Source of the DNA: Limnanthes douglasii subsp. nivea
Lineage: Eukaryota > Streptophyta > Magnoliopsida > Brassicales > Limnanthaceae
Direction: 5' to 3'
DNA length: 64,000 bases
Assembly (NCBI GenBank): GCA_036936605.1
Contig: JAUPFV010000002.1
Span: 247,835,305 to 247,899,304 of the forward strand
Both the position numbers and the translations under genes were made by a program. The notes under the pieces are model-generated. The model had not been told where the DNA came from. It did no database searches and saw nothing but the letters and a program-made list of their open reading frames with translations. Every line of letters begins with the position of its first letter. Positions within the stretch are counted from its first letter, which is position 1. Below are positions 48,271 to 60,450 of this stretch, piece after piece.

Positions 48271-49466
48271 TTATTCCAAGTACAAACGGAGGTGCTCAAT
48301 GTTCCAGGGGTGATTCAAAATCCTTTCATCTTTATCTTGGAGCCGGTATGTCCCAGGCTTAAGCTTTTCACTGACCACATAGGGTACTTTCCAAGTTGGA
48401 GCTAACTTACCGAACTGCTTCTCCTTAGTATGTAGGAAGACTTTTCTCAATACCTTATCCCCTGGTTGAAAATCCCATCTCTTAACTATAGAAACAAACA
48501 TTCTTCTCATCATACCTTGATAGTGTGTGGCTCTAAGGTGAGCCTTAACTTTTCTTTCTTCTATTAAGTCAAGCTGGCCTCTGACTGCCACTTTGTTAGC
48601 GTGTTCGGAAAAATTATGAACTCGAAATGAAGGGAGAGTAGCTTCTATGGGAGCTATGGCATCCATCCCATATACTAAGGCAAAGGGAGAATCTTGTGTT
48701 GGAGCCCCAGGAGTGGTCCGGTAAGCCCACAAGACTTCTTGTAAATAACTTGGCCATTTTCCAGCAGCCCCATCTAAATTCTTCTTCAGACTGGACAGTA
48801 TTGTCCTGTTAGCCACTTCAACTTGACCGTTTGCCTGTGGGTGGAAAGGAGAAGTGAAGCAGTGTTGAATGCCTCTAGAGGCACAGAAAGCCTCCATTCT
48901 TTGTTGTCGAATTGTGGTCCATTGTCTGTTGTTATCTTCTGTGGTACTCCAAATCTGCAACAAATGTTAGACATAATGAATTTGATAACAGCTTTCGAGG
49001 TAGTTCCTGCCAATGGGGCTGCTTCGATCCACTTCAGAAAGTAATCAATGGCAACAATTATAGTTCTGCACCCCTCGGATGCCATGGGTAGAGGTCCCAC
49101 TAAATCCAGCCCCCATCGAGCAAAATGTATTGGCTCAGAAATTGACTCCAAAGGGACAGCTGGGGTATGAATTTCATAACCATATCGTTGACATGGATCA
49201 CGTTTTTTTACCAACTCCTTGGCATCTTGCATTATGGAGGGCCAATAGTACCCAGCTAACAAAAGTCTTCTAGTTAGAGCCCTGAATCCACAGTGTGCTG
49301 ATCCCTGACCATCATGTAATTCGGAGAGCATTATTTGAGACTCATCGACCCCCAAACATCGCAAGAGGGGTTTACTATAAGATTTTTTATAAAGAATATC
49401 TCTTAGGATGACAAAACCACGAGCCTTGTACTTTACTTTCCTTGCTACAGTTTTTTCCGGTGGCAA
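48271..49466 (-). pseudogene. Integrase, Tat copy B
   Basis: Two overlapping frames, 49466-48786 and 48963-48271. The zinc-binding region keeps HDGQGSAHCG but its first Cys is Arg (KRDPCQRYG; the family has CDxCQ). The core has WGLDLVGPL (Asp), TTDNGPQFDN (Asp) and QVEVANRT (Glu). The C-terminal part (GDKVLRKVFLHTKEKQFGKL ... HPWNIEHLRLYLE) is intact. One frameshift near 48800-48960 separates the catalytic Asp and Glu. Role: insertion of element DNA. Confidence 0.93.
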
Positions 49467-49502
49467 AATGCCATCTAAGAGATATTGAAGAAGAGGAAAT
49501 CT

Positions 49503-51424
49503 TTAATATTTAGGCTGTTTTATCTGTATATTCAAACTTTCTTCTTCCTTATCCGGATTAATTTGAATGGATGGGAATTCTTGCACATGTATCCAAGGGT
49601 AGGACTCAGAGTAGGCTATGGTCGCCAAGGAATCCACTAGCGTATTTTCCATTCGGGGTATGTGCTCATAAGTGACGCTTTTGAAATTGAGGTCCACTTC
49701 TTTGAGGATGAATAAATATTTAATCAGCTGTTCTTTTTTAGCTTCGGATTGGCCTTGTGCATGATGGATAAGAAGCTGAGAGTCGCTCATTAACATGACT
49801 CTTTTGGCTCCACAAATGAGAGACAACTTCAAACCAGCTATAGCAGCCTCATATTCAGACTCATTATTGGAAGCCCTGAAGGCAAAGCATATAGCATGGT
49901 ACATTTTCTCACCGTACGGAGAGATTAAACATATCCCAGCACCACAACCCATGGTGCTTGATCCACCGTCAGTCTGGATGACCCATACTTTTTTATCTTT
50001 TACTCTGGTTGCTTGTTTAGTATCCCTATCTGAGTGAAATTCAACTAAGAAATCAGCCACAGTTTGGGCTTTGACTGCTGTTCGAGGGGAAAAATCAATA
50101 TCGTAGTCTCCCAGTTCTACTGACCACTTGGTCATTCTACTTAAAATTTCGGCCTTTTGGAGAATGTTTTTCAAGGGAAAAGACGTCCAGACAATGATAG
50201 GATGAGCCTGAAAATAGGGTCTCATCTTCCTCGCAGCAATCACCAGGGCTAGTGCTAATTTTTCAAGTTTTAAATAGTATTTTTCTGCATCTATCAAGCT
50301 CTTGCTGATATAATACACCGGACGAGGATAATTATCTACCTCCCTTACCAACACTGCACTTATAGCACAATCAGAGACTGCCAAGTATACGAAGAGGGTC
50401 TTTCCATCAACGAGTTTAAACAAAGTCTTGGGGGAAGACAAGTGCTTTTTAATCTCATCGAAGGCCTCATCACACTGTGGGGACCAATTGAAATCTTTTG
50501 CACCTTTCAGAGTTTGAAAAAATGGGGCGCACCTGTCCGAATATCTTGAAATAAAACGGTTTAGTGCAGCCAGCCTCCCAGTCAATCGTTGTACCTCTTT
50601 AATATTCAGAGGAGGATCCATTTGTAGTAAAGCATTAAGTTGGTCTGGATCAGGCTGTATCTCTTTCTCACTTATCACATACCCCAAGAATTTCCCGGAC
50701 TGCACTCCAAAGACACACTTTTCTGGGTTTAATTTTAAATTTACTTTCACTAAGTTAGCAAAAGTTTCTTGGAGATCTGCCAAGTGTAGCTCTTCGTCCA
50801 TACTTTTCACCATCATGTCATCGATGTAAACTTCCATGTTTCTTCCAATTGGATCAGCAAAAGCCTTGTTCACCAACCTCTGATAAGTAGCCCAGTATTT
50901 TTTAACCCAAATGACATCACCTTGTAACAATGGAGGCCCCTATAAGTAACAAATGTAGTATGTTCTTGATCATTTGGATCCACTTGAATCTGATTATACC
51001 CGGAGAAGGCATCCATAAAGGACATCAGCTTGTTTCCAGATGTGGAGTCCACCAACTGATCAATTCATGGGACCGGGTATAAATACTTTGGGCAAGCTCT
51101 GTTGAGATCTGTGAAATCGATGCACGTACGCCATTTACCATTTTTCTTTTTTACCAACACCGGGTTGGCTGTCCATAAAGGGTATTGAGATTCCTTTATG
51201 TGCCCCATTTTAGTAAGCCGGTCAACCTCTTGAACTATGACATCACCCTTTTCCTTAGAAAAGGCTCTCCTCTTTTGTACAACGGGTGCTATGTCCCTTC
51301 GGATGGATAATTGGTGTGATATAATATCTGCTGGTACTCCGGTAACATCAGCATTGCACCAAGCAAAGACATGCTGATGGTCTTTCAAGAACTCTAACAT
51401 TTTACCCTTTAATTCTGATGTCAT
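49503..51424 (-). pseudogene. Reverse transcriptase, RNase H and archaeal-type RNase H, Tat copy B
   Basis: RT begins in frame 51424-51065 (VKKKNGKWRTCIDFTDLNRA), continues at 51055-50870 (DAFSGYNQIQVDP) and then in a long frame of 475 codons from 50930. In that frame the catalytic YIDD is at residues 35-38, RNase H at about 165-290 (YLAVSDCAISAVLVRE), and the second RNase H at about 315-440. The second has its four acidic positions (D321 in QTDGGSS, E361, D383 in MSDSQLL, D433 in LVDSLATIA), so its active site looks complete. A stop near 51063 and a frameshift near 50900 break the RT. Dual RNase H is a Tat-lineage trait. Confidence 0.94.
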
Positions 51425-51748
51425 CTTGGATCCTATCTTGACATTTTTTCCTTCAGCCAGAGAGTGAGTTTCAACTTCTTCAATCGGTATTAAAACACCA
51501 GGGGTCTCTCTGGGGTCATCAATTTCACCCTCTCCCCCAGAGGGCCTCTCAAACTGCTATTCTTCATTGATCCGAACTGCCCCCAACGTCCGAGGAGCCA
51601 GTGCTGTGGCATAACATTCTCTTGCTACCTTTTGGCTGCTCCGAACAACTCCCACTTGTCCTTGCACAACATACTTCAAGCATTGGTGTACTGTTGAAGC
51701 CACATTATGCATTCTGGAGAGCCAAGATCTCCCCAGAATAGCATTATA

Positions 51749-52330
51749 TTAAGTGGGACAATCCACCATAATAAATAGTATTCTAACCATCTTTTTAAAA
51801 GGGCCTTTGCCCAATAAAACCTCTTCCTCGAACTCCCCGATCACATCTGCTGAGCTTCCTGTGAAACCCACAATTGACCTGTTCGAACGTTGAATTACTG
51901 CCGGATTTTTCATCTTTTGATAGGAAGTTAAAAAGAATTTATTGGCAGAACTTCCGTTGTCCAATAAATTCGTCTTATGTCATTGCCCCCGATGGATGCT
52001 CCTATGACAACAACATCTTCATGAGGACCAGCAATATCCTTCAAGTCATCCTCATCAAAAACAATAAAGGGAAATGGAATCTGTGATTGATAGGAAGTCA
52101 TGCCTCCTTCCAGTTGGGTAGCTAAAGTATAAACGTGCCTCTTTCTCGAAGAAGCAGTTGGTGCTGTCATGGTGTCTCCTCCGAATATCGTAAGTGACTC
52201 ATAAAAATTAATAAGTCCGGACACCGTCTTGCAATGTTTTGTGATAACACCCACTTTATTCCGGGTTGGATCAAGATCTAAATATTTTGATTCTACATCG
52301 AACCTTTCGATTATAACCATAGCCCCATCC
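51749..52330 (-). pseudogene. Aspartic protease, Tat copy B
   Basis: Upstream residues DLKDIAGPHEDVVVIGASIGG lead to the active site, where one frame reads YWTTEVL and the other DNGSSANKFFL. The family motif D-(T/S)-G is split by a frameshift near 51960 and has Asn in the second position. Downstream AVIQRSNRSIVGFTGSS matches copy A. Protease would process gag-pol. Between 51425 and 51748 lies the protease-RT linker with a stop. Confidence 0.82.
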
Positions 52331-52429
52331 GGAGCCGACGTGCCTGCATTATTTGGACCAGCCCGATGAGCATTATCAGGCCTATTTCCACCTCTTCTTT
52401 TAACATACGCCCCCAACTTTCCTCTTTCA

Positions 52430-53960
52430 ATCAAATTCTGGACTTTTTGTTTCAACGCAATACAATCCTCAGTGGTATGGCCAATATCATTGTGATACTA
52501 GCAGAAACAATTATTGCGGCTCTCCCTAGGAGATTGTAATCCAGTCGGCCTTCTGTAGTGTACTTCGTCTTTTGTTTTGTCATAAATAATGGCTACACTT
52601 TCTTTTAACTCAGCAAACCACTTCGGTTGAACCCAAGGCCCTCTCTTATTCCTAGATTGCTGGCTCTGAGCTGGCGCAACTAGATGAGACTGAGATTTGG
52701 CTCTGTTATGACCCTGTCCGGCTTCCTTGGCTTTGTTCCTGGACTGGTTTTGGTTCTGATTTGGTGCAACTGGAGCAGATCTCACTTGCATGTGCACCCT
52801 AGTTTTCTTTGTTTCATCTACATTAATCTGTTTACCGACCTGATTCAGCAAACCTTCCCATGTCATGGCCTTCTTCCTGGTTACTGAATCAACCAAGTTT
52901 CTGGGGTTCAAGCCCTGCCTTAGAGAAGCTATTGCTACTTGTTTAAAGAAATCAGTCAATCTTTTCTTGGTATTTACAAAACTACTTATGTATTCTTTTA
53001 AAGATTCGTTTGGTTCTTGGGACAATGGATAATTGTGTATCCATTGCCCTTTACCTCCTTACTTCTAACAAACTGTCTCCGAAAGGCCACCCAAAAAGTG
53101 TCAAAATTTCTGATGCAGCCCTGTGGCAAACTGTTGTACCACTTCAGAGCACTCCCCGTAAAATATTAGGAGAATTCTCTACAAAGTAACTTGTCGTCAT
53201 CATCAAAATTCATCATAAATTTTTTGAATTGTTCAAAGTGGTTATCCGGGTCTTTACTGCCATCATATTTTTCCATTTTTTGTACTGTCAAACCTCTTAG
53301 GAAGGTTTCCGGATAGTATCTTGGAGGACAATGGAGATTGTCTCCGATTCCGGCCACGACTGAAAACGGTATGTTCATTAGGAGTTGCGAAGATACCTGG
53401 CTCAACATGGAAGGCAAAAGGATCCATTAACAATCGATCTACGTGTCTCCGGCCATGACTGTGAGACGATCCTTTGCTCAGATGCCTCTTTAACCTTCCA
53501 TGCCTATCCCTTTTTCTTGAGTACTTTTTGACCAATTTTTGTTTCTTTTTAGAACGGCCTTCATCACTGCTGGATGATAAGGATTCTTCAACTCCATCTT
53601 CATTTGAGGAGCTACTGGAAGACTCTGAGTCTGAATCAGAGCTCTCCACCGGTTTAGACCGGTGAGACTTTTTGAGCTAGCATGAGTTTTTTTTGCACTC
53701 ACACGGGTTTTTGATGGCTCATGCTCTCTGGGGTTGTCAGTATGATGAGCTACTGATGCCTTAGACCTTTCTTTTGTGCCCATCTCTGGCCTCTTGACAG
53801 CCCTCAGAGCTTCTATTTCAACTTTTAACCTATCTCGCTCCTCGATAGTATATTCATCATTTTCTCCTACCACTTTTACCAAAGCTGGTGGTATTTCCTG
53901 TACGTCCGGATTCATTCGAACTGATTTTTCTTGATGGTTTTGAATGCTAGATTCAAGCAC
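52430..53960 (-). pseudogene. gag, Tat copy B
   Basis: Starts at the ATG at about 53960, just inside the primer binding site, with a charged N-terminal part, a Ser/Asp/Glu-rich stretch (about 53649-53560) and a basic stretch. The Retrotrans_gag-type capsid region follows in other frames (KMEKYDGSKDPDNHFEQF near 53270; NESLKEYISSFVNTKKRLTD, LRQGLNPRNL near 52900-53000). The nucleocapsid contains GPWVQPKWFAELKES and a zinc-knuckle-like motif whose codon after the first Cys pair is a stop (TAG, near 52498) where copy A has Gln. At least three frameshifts. Confidence 0.9.
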
Positions 53961-53968
53961 CTTCTCCT

Positions 53969-53984
53969 CCCACTGTGGTCGCCA
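53969..53984 (-). other. Primer binding site, Tat copy B
   Basis: On plus CCCACTGTGGTCGCCA, three bases inside the 5' LTR. It looks like the last 16 bases of a tRNA including CCA, most likely tRNA-Arg (inference). Confidence 0.75.
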
Positions 53985-53987
53985 ATT

Positions 53988-54362
53988 TGTTGTGGTTTAT
54001 TTTCGGTTGAGGGTAATTGTTTCTAGAGTTTTGTGGTGTTTCAAGAGTATTTAATGTTTGGATAGATTGTAGTGAGAGACTTAAGCTCCCTGGTTGTATT
54101 AAATGTTCATTACCCTCATTAATGAAAGTGGTTGGGTATTTATACCCTTAATTGTGGGCCACATGGATTTCGGGTCAACTTATGAATTCGGGTCGAGTTC
54201 AATGACCCATTAATCTTTAAGCAAGTAGGTTATTAGCTTAGTCATGAAGTGATTTAAGTTTTAATATATTTAGTCCTGTTCGGATGGTTCAATGAGTGGC
54301 TTTTGTCCGAATTGCCCCTGTCCGATTTCCTCAGTGAGTGGTGAGAAAATCCGGACTCATCA
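53988..54362 (-). repeat. 5' LTR of Tat copy B
   Basis: 375 bp, TGTTGTGG...ACTCATCA on plus. TATAAATA on minus at 54144-54137 is a likely TATA box for gag-pol, lying in a near-palindrome GGGTATTTATACCC. TSD TTATC follows. Confidence 0.96.
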
Positions 54363-54367
54363 TTATC

Positions 54368-55326
54368 GACTATCGTGATTTCTATACGAGGATTAAACCA
54401 TCGCCTATCAGAATCGACAAGTTTAAAATAATTGATTTTAGCAAAAAAGACACATTTTAAAGAAAACTTCTCCAGATGTACACAAAAAATGACCTTAAAA
54501 ATAAATCTTATAAACAAATCAGAAGTTTAAATAAATCTTAAAAAACACAAACGAATAAATCCTCACGTTTGGATTTCCAGTTCCGAGAAGGAAGAAACCA
54601 CCTTTTCGTCTTACTAGTCTTTAGTTTCTTGTGACATATACAAACTCATTCTTCCGAGTTTTTTCATTGGAATGAAAATTATTAACGGTCTTAGCATCAT
54701 GTGCAATGGTAATATAAAAGTTGTCACTTCATTTTCTGCAATAAACAAAGGCAAGAGCCAAAAATACTCTAATACTAGGCTTAATAATAATATCCCAAAA
54801 AATAATAACTGATGTTCTCAAATACCTCCATCCACTAAGAACTACTTGGTTAGGACACATGAAAGTTTTCTTGAAGAACTTCAACAAGTCTCTGCTGGGA
54901 GGGAGCTGAAGCCAAGGTTAAACAAGGAAGTAAAAAAACAAGCTGATAAACTAGAATATTTACGTTAGTTTTTCCTATTTTTGAAACTAAACATTAATAT
55001 CAGCATGAATACTATACTGAAACTTCTTTTAGGAATAATAATCTTCCTTAATATATGTATACTTGTCATCCACCACATAATATTTCTTTCTGGATTTTAG
55101 AAATATTCTCACATGCTTATTCTCCTCATGTGGAACTTTAGAAGTTCCTTTGGTCTATATTGTGACCGAAAGAGACGAATGCTTGATTTCTGGGTTCACT
55201 AAGGAGATATTAAAACTAGTATCTTCGTTAAGAAGACCAATAGACCCATATAATAAAGAAGTATGAGAAGATATTAAAAATGGTGGTATCAATTACAAAT
55301 GGTCGATTTCAAGAACATAAGTACTA
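54368..55326. other. Spacer right of Tat copy B, possible continuation of Tat copy C
   Basis: A minus-strand open frame (about 54517-54368) continues past the TSD into the sequence left of copy B (43957 downward) without a stop for a few dozen codons, in line with one interrupted older element. No known motif is visible, so this is only suggestive. The remainder is AT-rich without coding similarity. Confidence 0.35.
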
Positions 55327-55597
55327 CTCCCTCCGTCCCAAAATATTTGTCGTTCTAGGAAAATGTATTTGTCCCAAATTGTTTGACGTTTTCAAATTTC
55401 AAGGTAGCTTTAATGGTTAGTTTACTATTATATCTTTTGTCATTTAATTATCTAATAAATTTGGTTCACAATCCATATTAAATAAAAGGGTTATTTATGG
55501 AAAGCAATAATACTTTTTACAATTTCAAGAATAATAATGACACTCGTTAAATAATGTGTCAAGAGCTAGAACATCAATTATAATGGGACGGAGGGAG
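55327..55597. mobile_element. Stowaway-type MITE
   Basis: 271 bp with perfect 14-bp terminal inverted repeats CTCCCTCCGTCCCA / TGGGACGGAGGGAG flanked by TA on both sides (55325-55326, 55598-55599). These ends and the TA target are typical of Tc1/mariner-derived Stowaway MITEs of plants. It has no coding capacity. Confidence 0.95.
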
Positions 55598-55599
55598 TA

Positions 55600-56644
55600 G
55601 TAGTTTGGATATGATGACCATAAGGATTGATAGATGACTAGTACTTTGATTTTGACTATCAGATCGTTCTGAATCATCATATAGAGAACATAAATTTATT
55701 GTTCTAGATACAAAAAGTTAAAAGCAAAAAGATTTAAAAAATTAAATGCGAAAATTAAGTTAAAATGATAAGCTTTAAACAAACTAAAAAAATGAATATC
55801 AAAAGAAAAACTTGAGAGTAATAAAATAGAAAAATCTGTAAAATAGTGAAAAAAAGAGAAGAAGAACAATATTTAAAGGGGAGGTAAGTAAATTATCACC
55901 TATGATATTTTTAATATAAAAAAATTAAGATTATTTTTTTATGTGAATGATCAAGATTTAATGACATCTAACTGCTACAACAAGAGATTCTCGAAAGACG
56001 ACATATGTGATAAAGCATTAACAATTCTTCACGTTTGTGACACATGCAAAAGGGATCTTTAGTCTTTTATAAGCATGTAAATCACATTTTTCATCAGAAA
56101 TTATCAAAATAAAAAGTTCCAACCAAACCAAAACATGAATAAGGTGAACGTCTCAACAATAATGTATCACCATAATAGAAAGTCTCAGATTTTCTACTGT
56201 AGAATAGAATTTAACTTCTTGATAAGTCACTTCTTCATAATGTAAAAGTATTATGGGGTTAATCTTATACTTACACAAATATTATGAAGTAGTTACTCTA
56301 TTGCAAGGACTAAGAGCCTAGTGATAAGGTATATAATATACAGATTGAAGCCCATTTTAGTTTCATTTTTGTAACACAAAACCTTTAGCCGAAACTTAGA
56401 CTTGTAAAGTTAAAACCATAAATTTTGTGTTGTACAAAAAATAACTTAGGAAAGAATCTCATTAAAGCTCATGACCTAAGTCCATGCCTATAATACATTA
56501 AGATTCCCATATAAGAAAGCATTTGAGTTTTAAGGATATGGATGTGATTTATTTTTTACTTTGTAAAGATTAAAAAGGTAGGTACTGAACTTAACCAACA
56601 TCGAGTTTACTTAAAAATGTATGATTTTCAAAATTCAACAAAAA
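55600..56644. other. AT-rich DNA, no gene seen
   Basis: Long A-rich stretches (55720-55870) and no open frame with a known motif. The last part may belong to the decayed copia gag that follows. Confidence 0.5.
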
Positions 56645-56870
56645 CAAATTGCAAAGGACCGCCTATGTGATTTCTTAGCGGGTTTACATGATGAATATAA
56701 CTAGAACCTATGAGACATGTTCAGTATGAAACCATTGGCTAATGTAAAATAATATTTCAACTACATTACTCGAGAGACGCAAAAATATGAAACCATATTG
56801 AATAAATGTAATAGATTTGGAGGTTTCTTTGTCGCTATGTTTTCAAACACAAAAGTGAATACCTAAGTAA
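56645..56870 (+). pseudogene. Copia-type gag scrap
   Basis: A plus-strand frame reads QIAKDRLCDFLAGLHDEYN, then after stops KPLANVK and YFNYITRETQKYE. This fits the FLAGL-(D/N)-x-E-(F/Y) ... PLP ... VF segment of copia gag (UBN2 type). It is strongly decayed, not the same copy as 36187-40971, and no LTRs were found. Confidence 0.5.
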
Positions 56871-59800
56871 ATCAGAATTAATTTGAAATGAGAGATGAGC
56901 TGTCGTGTAAATACACAATGATAAATTTACACATGATGTTTTTTCATAAACATGGATATCCAAAAATGGTTCATTGAAAGAAGAAAATAATTGAAGGCTG
57001 GAAAATTAGTAGAACGACCTGGTTACAAGTAAGAAAATATTAACATATGAATTACTATCTTGACTGCCATACATGATCATCTGGCTACAACCGTCGTCTC
57101 TATTCTCTAGTACCTAATAGAACCCAAGTTTTCACAAGTTGAAGGTGATCATTGAAAATATTGACATATTCTAATCATCAAAATACAAGCTGAATTATTC
57201 AGAGGATAATTATCATGTGACATATGATAAATTTTGTTTGAATTATATGAATAGTCATATAAAAATAAGTGTGGTTATTATAAACAGAGACTCGAATCCA
57301 ATCACTCAGACTGGTCCTATCACATTCACTCATACACTCTATTTAAATAAAAAATTACTTGTTTATATTTTTTAAATAACTTATTATTGAAAACTATATA
57401 ATAATTGAATTTCTATATGCTCATGTTTTATTCCTCTTATTTGCTTCATGATGTTCAAACCATAAAGATAATTAGGAATCTACTAAAACCCGAGGACTTT
57501 TGATGATATTACTTTAGATATAATTCATCAGGTTTGTGATATCACTAGCAATAAAAATAAGAAAATTGGTTATGAAATTGATATATAAGACATGTTTCGT
57601 TTGATTATTTACAACACTTAACTTTATTTTTATTTCGTGGAGTAAAAAATTCTAATTCCTAATGTAAGACTTACATTCTTACAAAATATCACCAAAATTT
57701 GTATTAACCTAATTTGAATAAAAGCACAAATCATCTTGATTTGATATATTATTTAGGATATAATTCTTAACTAATATATTTTGATTTCACTAGTTTGTCA
57801 TTTTACTGATGATTTTACTCAGTTGACATTGTTTTATGTTATAAAGCGTAAAAGTGAAGTTTGTTCCTCATTTAATTTATTCTATCATATGATTCACATT
57901 GATTATTCTAGTTTGATCAATTATCCTGATTTCACCCGATCTGATTGAACCAATTAACCAAACTCTGCTAAACATCCTATTTAAGTTGATCTATATTGTA
58001 GAAATAACACTTCCAAAATTTATTGTTACTCGTGTTATCCCTTGAACACGAATATACCCGATCAGGCTAAACTATACATATTTGACATAAGTTTTTCAAA
58101 TCCAATTATTATTAACTTTTTTTAAATTACTTGTAATAGAAAATAAATGAAATACAGACTCGTGATAATTGTGATCAAGAAACGATATGTTTGGATCCAG
58201 GCCAACATCTTCAAATAGAACTGTAGTTACAATTCAAATTTTAAAAATAGTATTAGTATTCAACAACATAATGTTTTCAAACCCAATTTAAAAAGAGCAA
58301 AACAAACTAAATCGATTCCCCGACGCTAATAAACCATAAATTAAACAATTTCAAACAATCCATTCAAATTTCTAAAATGGTATAAACACTCTACACAACT
58401 ATTAAGACCTAATATAAACATGCAACATAGACTAAACAAATGCGAAAATAATGACCAAGAGATCAGTTCCAAAAGCAAGTAGTTTAACAAAAAGTCTAAT
58501 TCTTATACCAAGATCAACATAAACATCATAAAAATGGGAAATCGATCCTAATAGTAGTTGATACATTCAACGAATCTCATGTTGAGATAGAAAGTCCTTC
58601 ATGGTTATCTCGCCATTAGTTAAGAAAGACTTTTCCGAATTTTCTTTATAACTCAATTTGAATACTATGTACCATTTACAAACTAAAAAATAAACAAATT
58701 TCTCTTTCTAGTTTAAACAAAATGAAAGTATTATCAATCTTCATCGATCCTTATCCAAAAACCTAGTTGTATCACCAGTTTCGCACACATAACAATGTCT
58801 AAAGTAGAACCTCACATATCATCTTAGATTTACTTCAAAACCCTAAATCAAGCCTCAACTAACTAAAACTCAAAATTAATACTTCTAATGACTAATCGAG
58901 CAACATGATAAACATAAACACACTCAAAAATAGATAAATCAATAACTAACAAATATCAACAGACTTGCATAACTGTTAGTGACATCGATGATGCATTTCA
59001 AAGCAGTACCAAGAAAAACCCCAACAACGCATTTACTAGTATATTTTAGCAACTTGATTGTAGTGGTCGACAATGTTGAGAAGAGCTAGTGGATGCATAC
59101 TCACCTTCTCTATCGATTCATACTGAAATTTGTTGCGTCTTTATCACATCCATTGTGAATTATGAGTAAAGATAAAATCTAACTTTGGGTCTTCAAAAAT
59201 CGATTGAATCGATTCCGTCGTTTTAATGTTGTTCGATTTTCTGTTCTTCTTTCTCCATGCTAATTTTTGGGATGTATTGATTACATTGAATTGTAGTTAA
59301 TATCATATTAAGGTTATTTTTAGATTTCTAAAAATAATTGGTATTAAAAAATAATAATAAATGTAGTTTGATATTTAGGTGGAATTAGGCATATGAACAT
59401 GAGATTTGAATCTTACATAGATAATGATATGAAAATAACCCAATATTATATACTGTAAATATACCGGTGTTATTATTTGTGCTAATAAATAAATTTATTT
59501 AGATTAATTTAATATTAAAATATCGATAAATTATAGACTTAAATTGTTTTTTATTAATTCATTTTATATTGGTTTTTGTGTTTTTATTTCTTATTTTAAA
59601 ATCAAATTTGTTTTAAAATATAGTTTTAAACCTTCATATAAATATTATAGTATTTTTATTATTATATAAAAGTGTTAATATTTTTGTTTTTTTAAAATAA
59701 AAATTGTTATATTTTATTAAATAATAGACAATCTACAAATAACTGTCCAATATCAATTTATTTACCTATAATCATCTATACATAAAATATCACTTGCTGT

Positions 59801-59990
59801 TAAATTAGTATTTACCGATCACTATCTAATAGTCTGAAGTATTTCATAACCGTTTTTCTTTATTTTTATTTATTTATGTTTTTATGTTTTTTAAATGTCA
59901 TATCTTTAATCAAATCATATCTAAAATAAATTCTAAAAAAACCACTGATTTTATTTTTTATAAGAAAAACAAAACTATATTTCTCAAAGA
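56871..59990. other. AT-rich intergenic DNA
   Basis: No gene, RNA gene or bounded repeat was recognised in 3.1 kb. Open frames are short on both strands. Confidence 0.5.
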
Positions 59991-60009
59991 TATTTATTTT
60001 TATTTTTTT

Positions 60010-60450
60010 AGATGTGAAATCACATGTAATTTGGCTACAAAAAAAATCTTCAAAAATCGAATGTGATCTAGTTGCGGAATTAAATGTAATTTGTTTACTA
60101 AAAAGAAAATGTGTTCCAGTTGTAGAAGTGCGTGCAAATATGTTTTAAAAAAGAGAAAAAATAGTTCCAAATATATGACTTTGATTGCCAAATAAATCTC
60201 ATTGTGTGAAAAAACAAATTAAAAATTTATTTTGTAAAATAAGTGTTAATTGATTGTGAAGCAACTAACTTTTTTTGTAGTTGTAGAAATATGTGTATTT
60301 TTTGTGTTGTAATTGTTTTTTTTAAATAAAAATAAAATTGGAATATGTTCTAGTTGCGAAAATAGGTACAATTTGGATGCGAAATAAGACTGAAAAAGAA
60401 AAATGTATTCAAGTTGCGTAATTATGTGTCAATTAGTCGGAAAAATAAAT
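60010..60450. repeat. Degenerate dispersed-tandem repeat
   Basis: Variants of AATGTGTTCTAGTTGCGAAA followed by roughly TATGTRYAATTTG recur near 60060, 60108, 60343 and 60401, with a weaker match near 60280. Spacing is irregular (about 48, 58 and longer). Non-coding; looks like an old tandem array. Confidence 0.55.

Larger units (their letters stand above)
43958..54362 (-). mobile_element. Full-length Ty3/gypsy Tat-lineage retrotransposon, copy B
   Basis: 10.4 kb with LTRs of 376 and 375 bp, perfect TSD TTATC (43953-43957 and 54363-54367), primer binding site of tRNA-Arg type and a purine tract at the 3' LTR. Minus-strand order is gag, protease, RT, RNase H, aRNH, integrase. A 3.9-kb 3' region carries a plus-strand gene. 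The two LTRs differ at about 18 of 375 positions by eye, so it is a moderately old insertion, of the same order as copia. gag, protease and RT have frameshifts or stops. Same family as copy A and the solo LTR at 9759. Confidence 0.97.

Noticed and set aside
57270..57330. GACTCGAATCCAATC as an inverted tRNA B-box of a SINE
   Set aside because: No matching A-box, no tail and no target-site duplication could be found.
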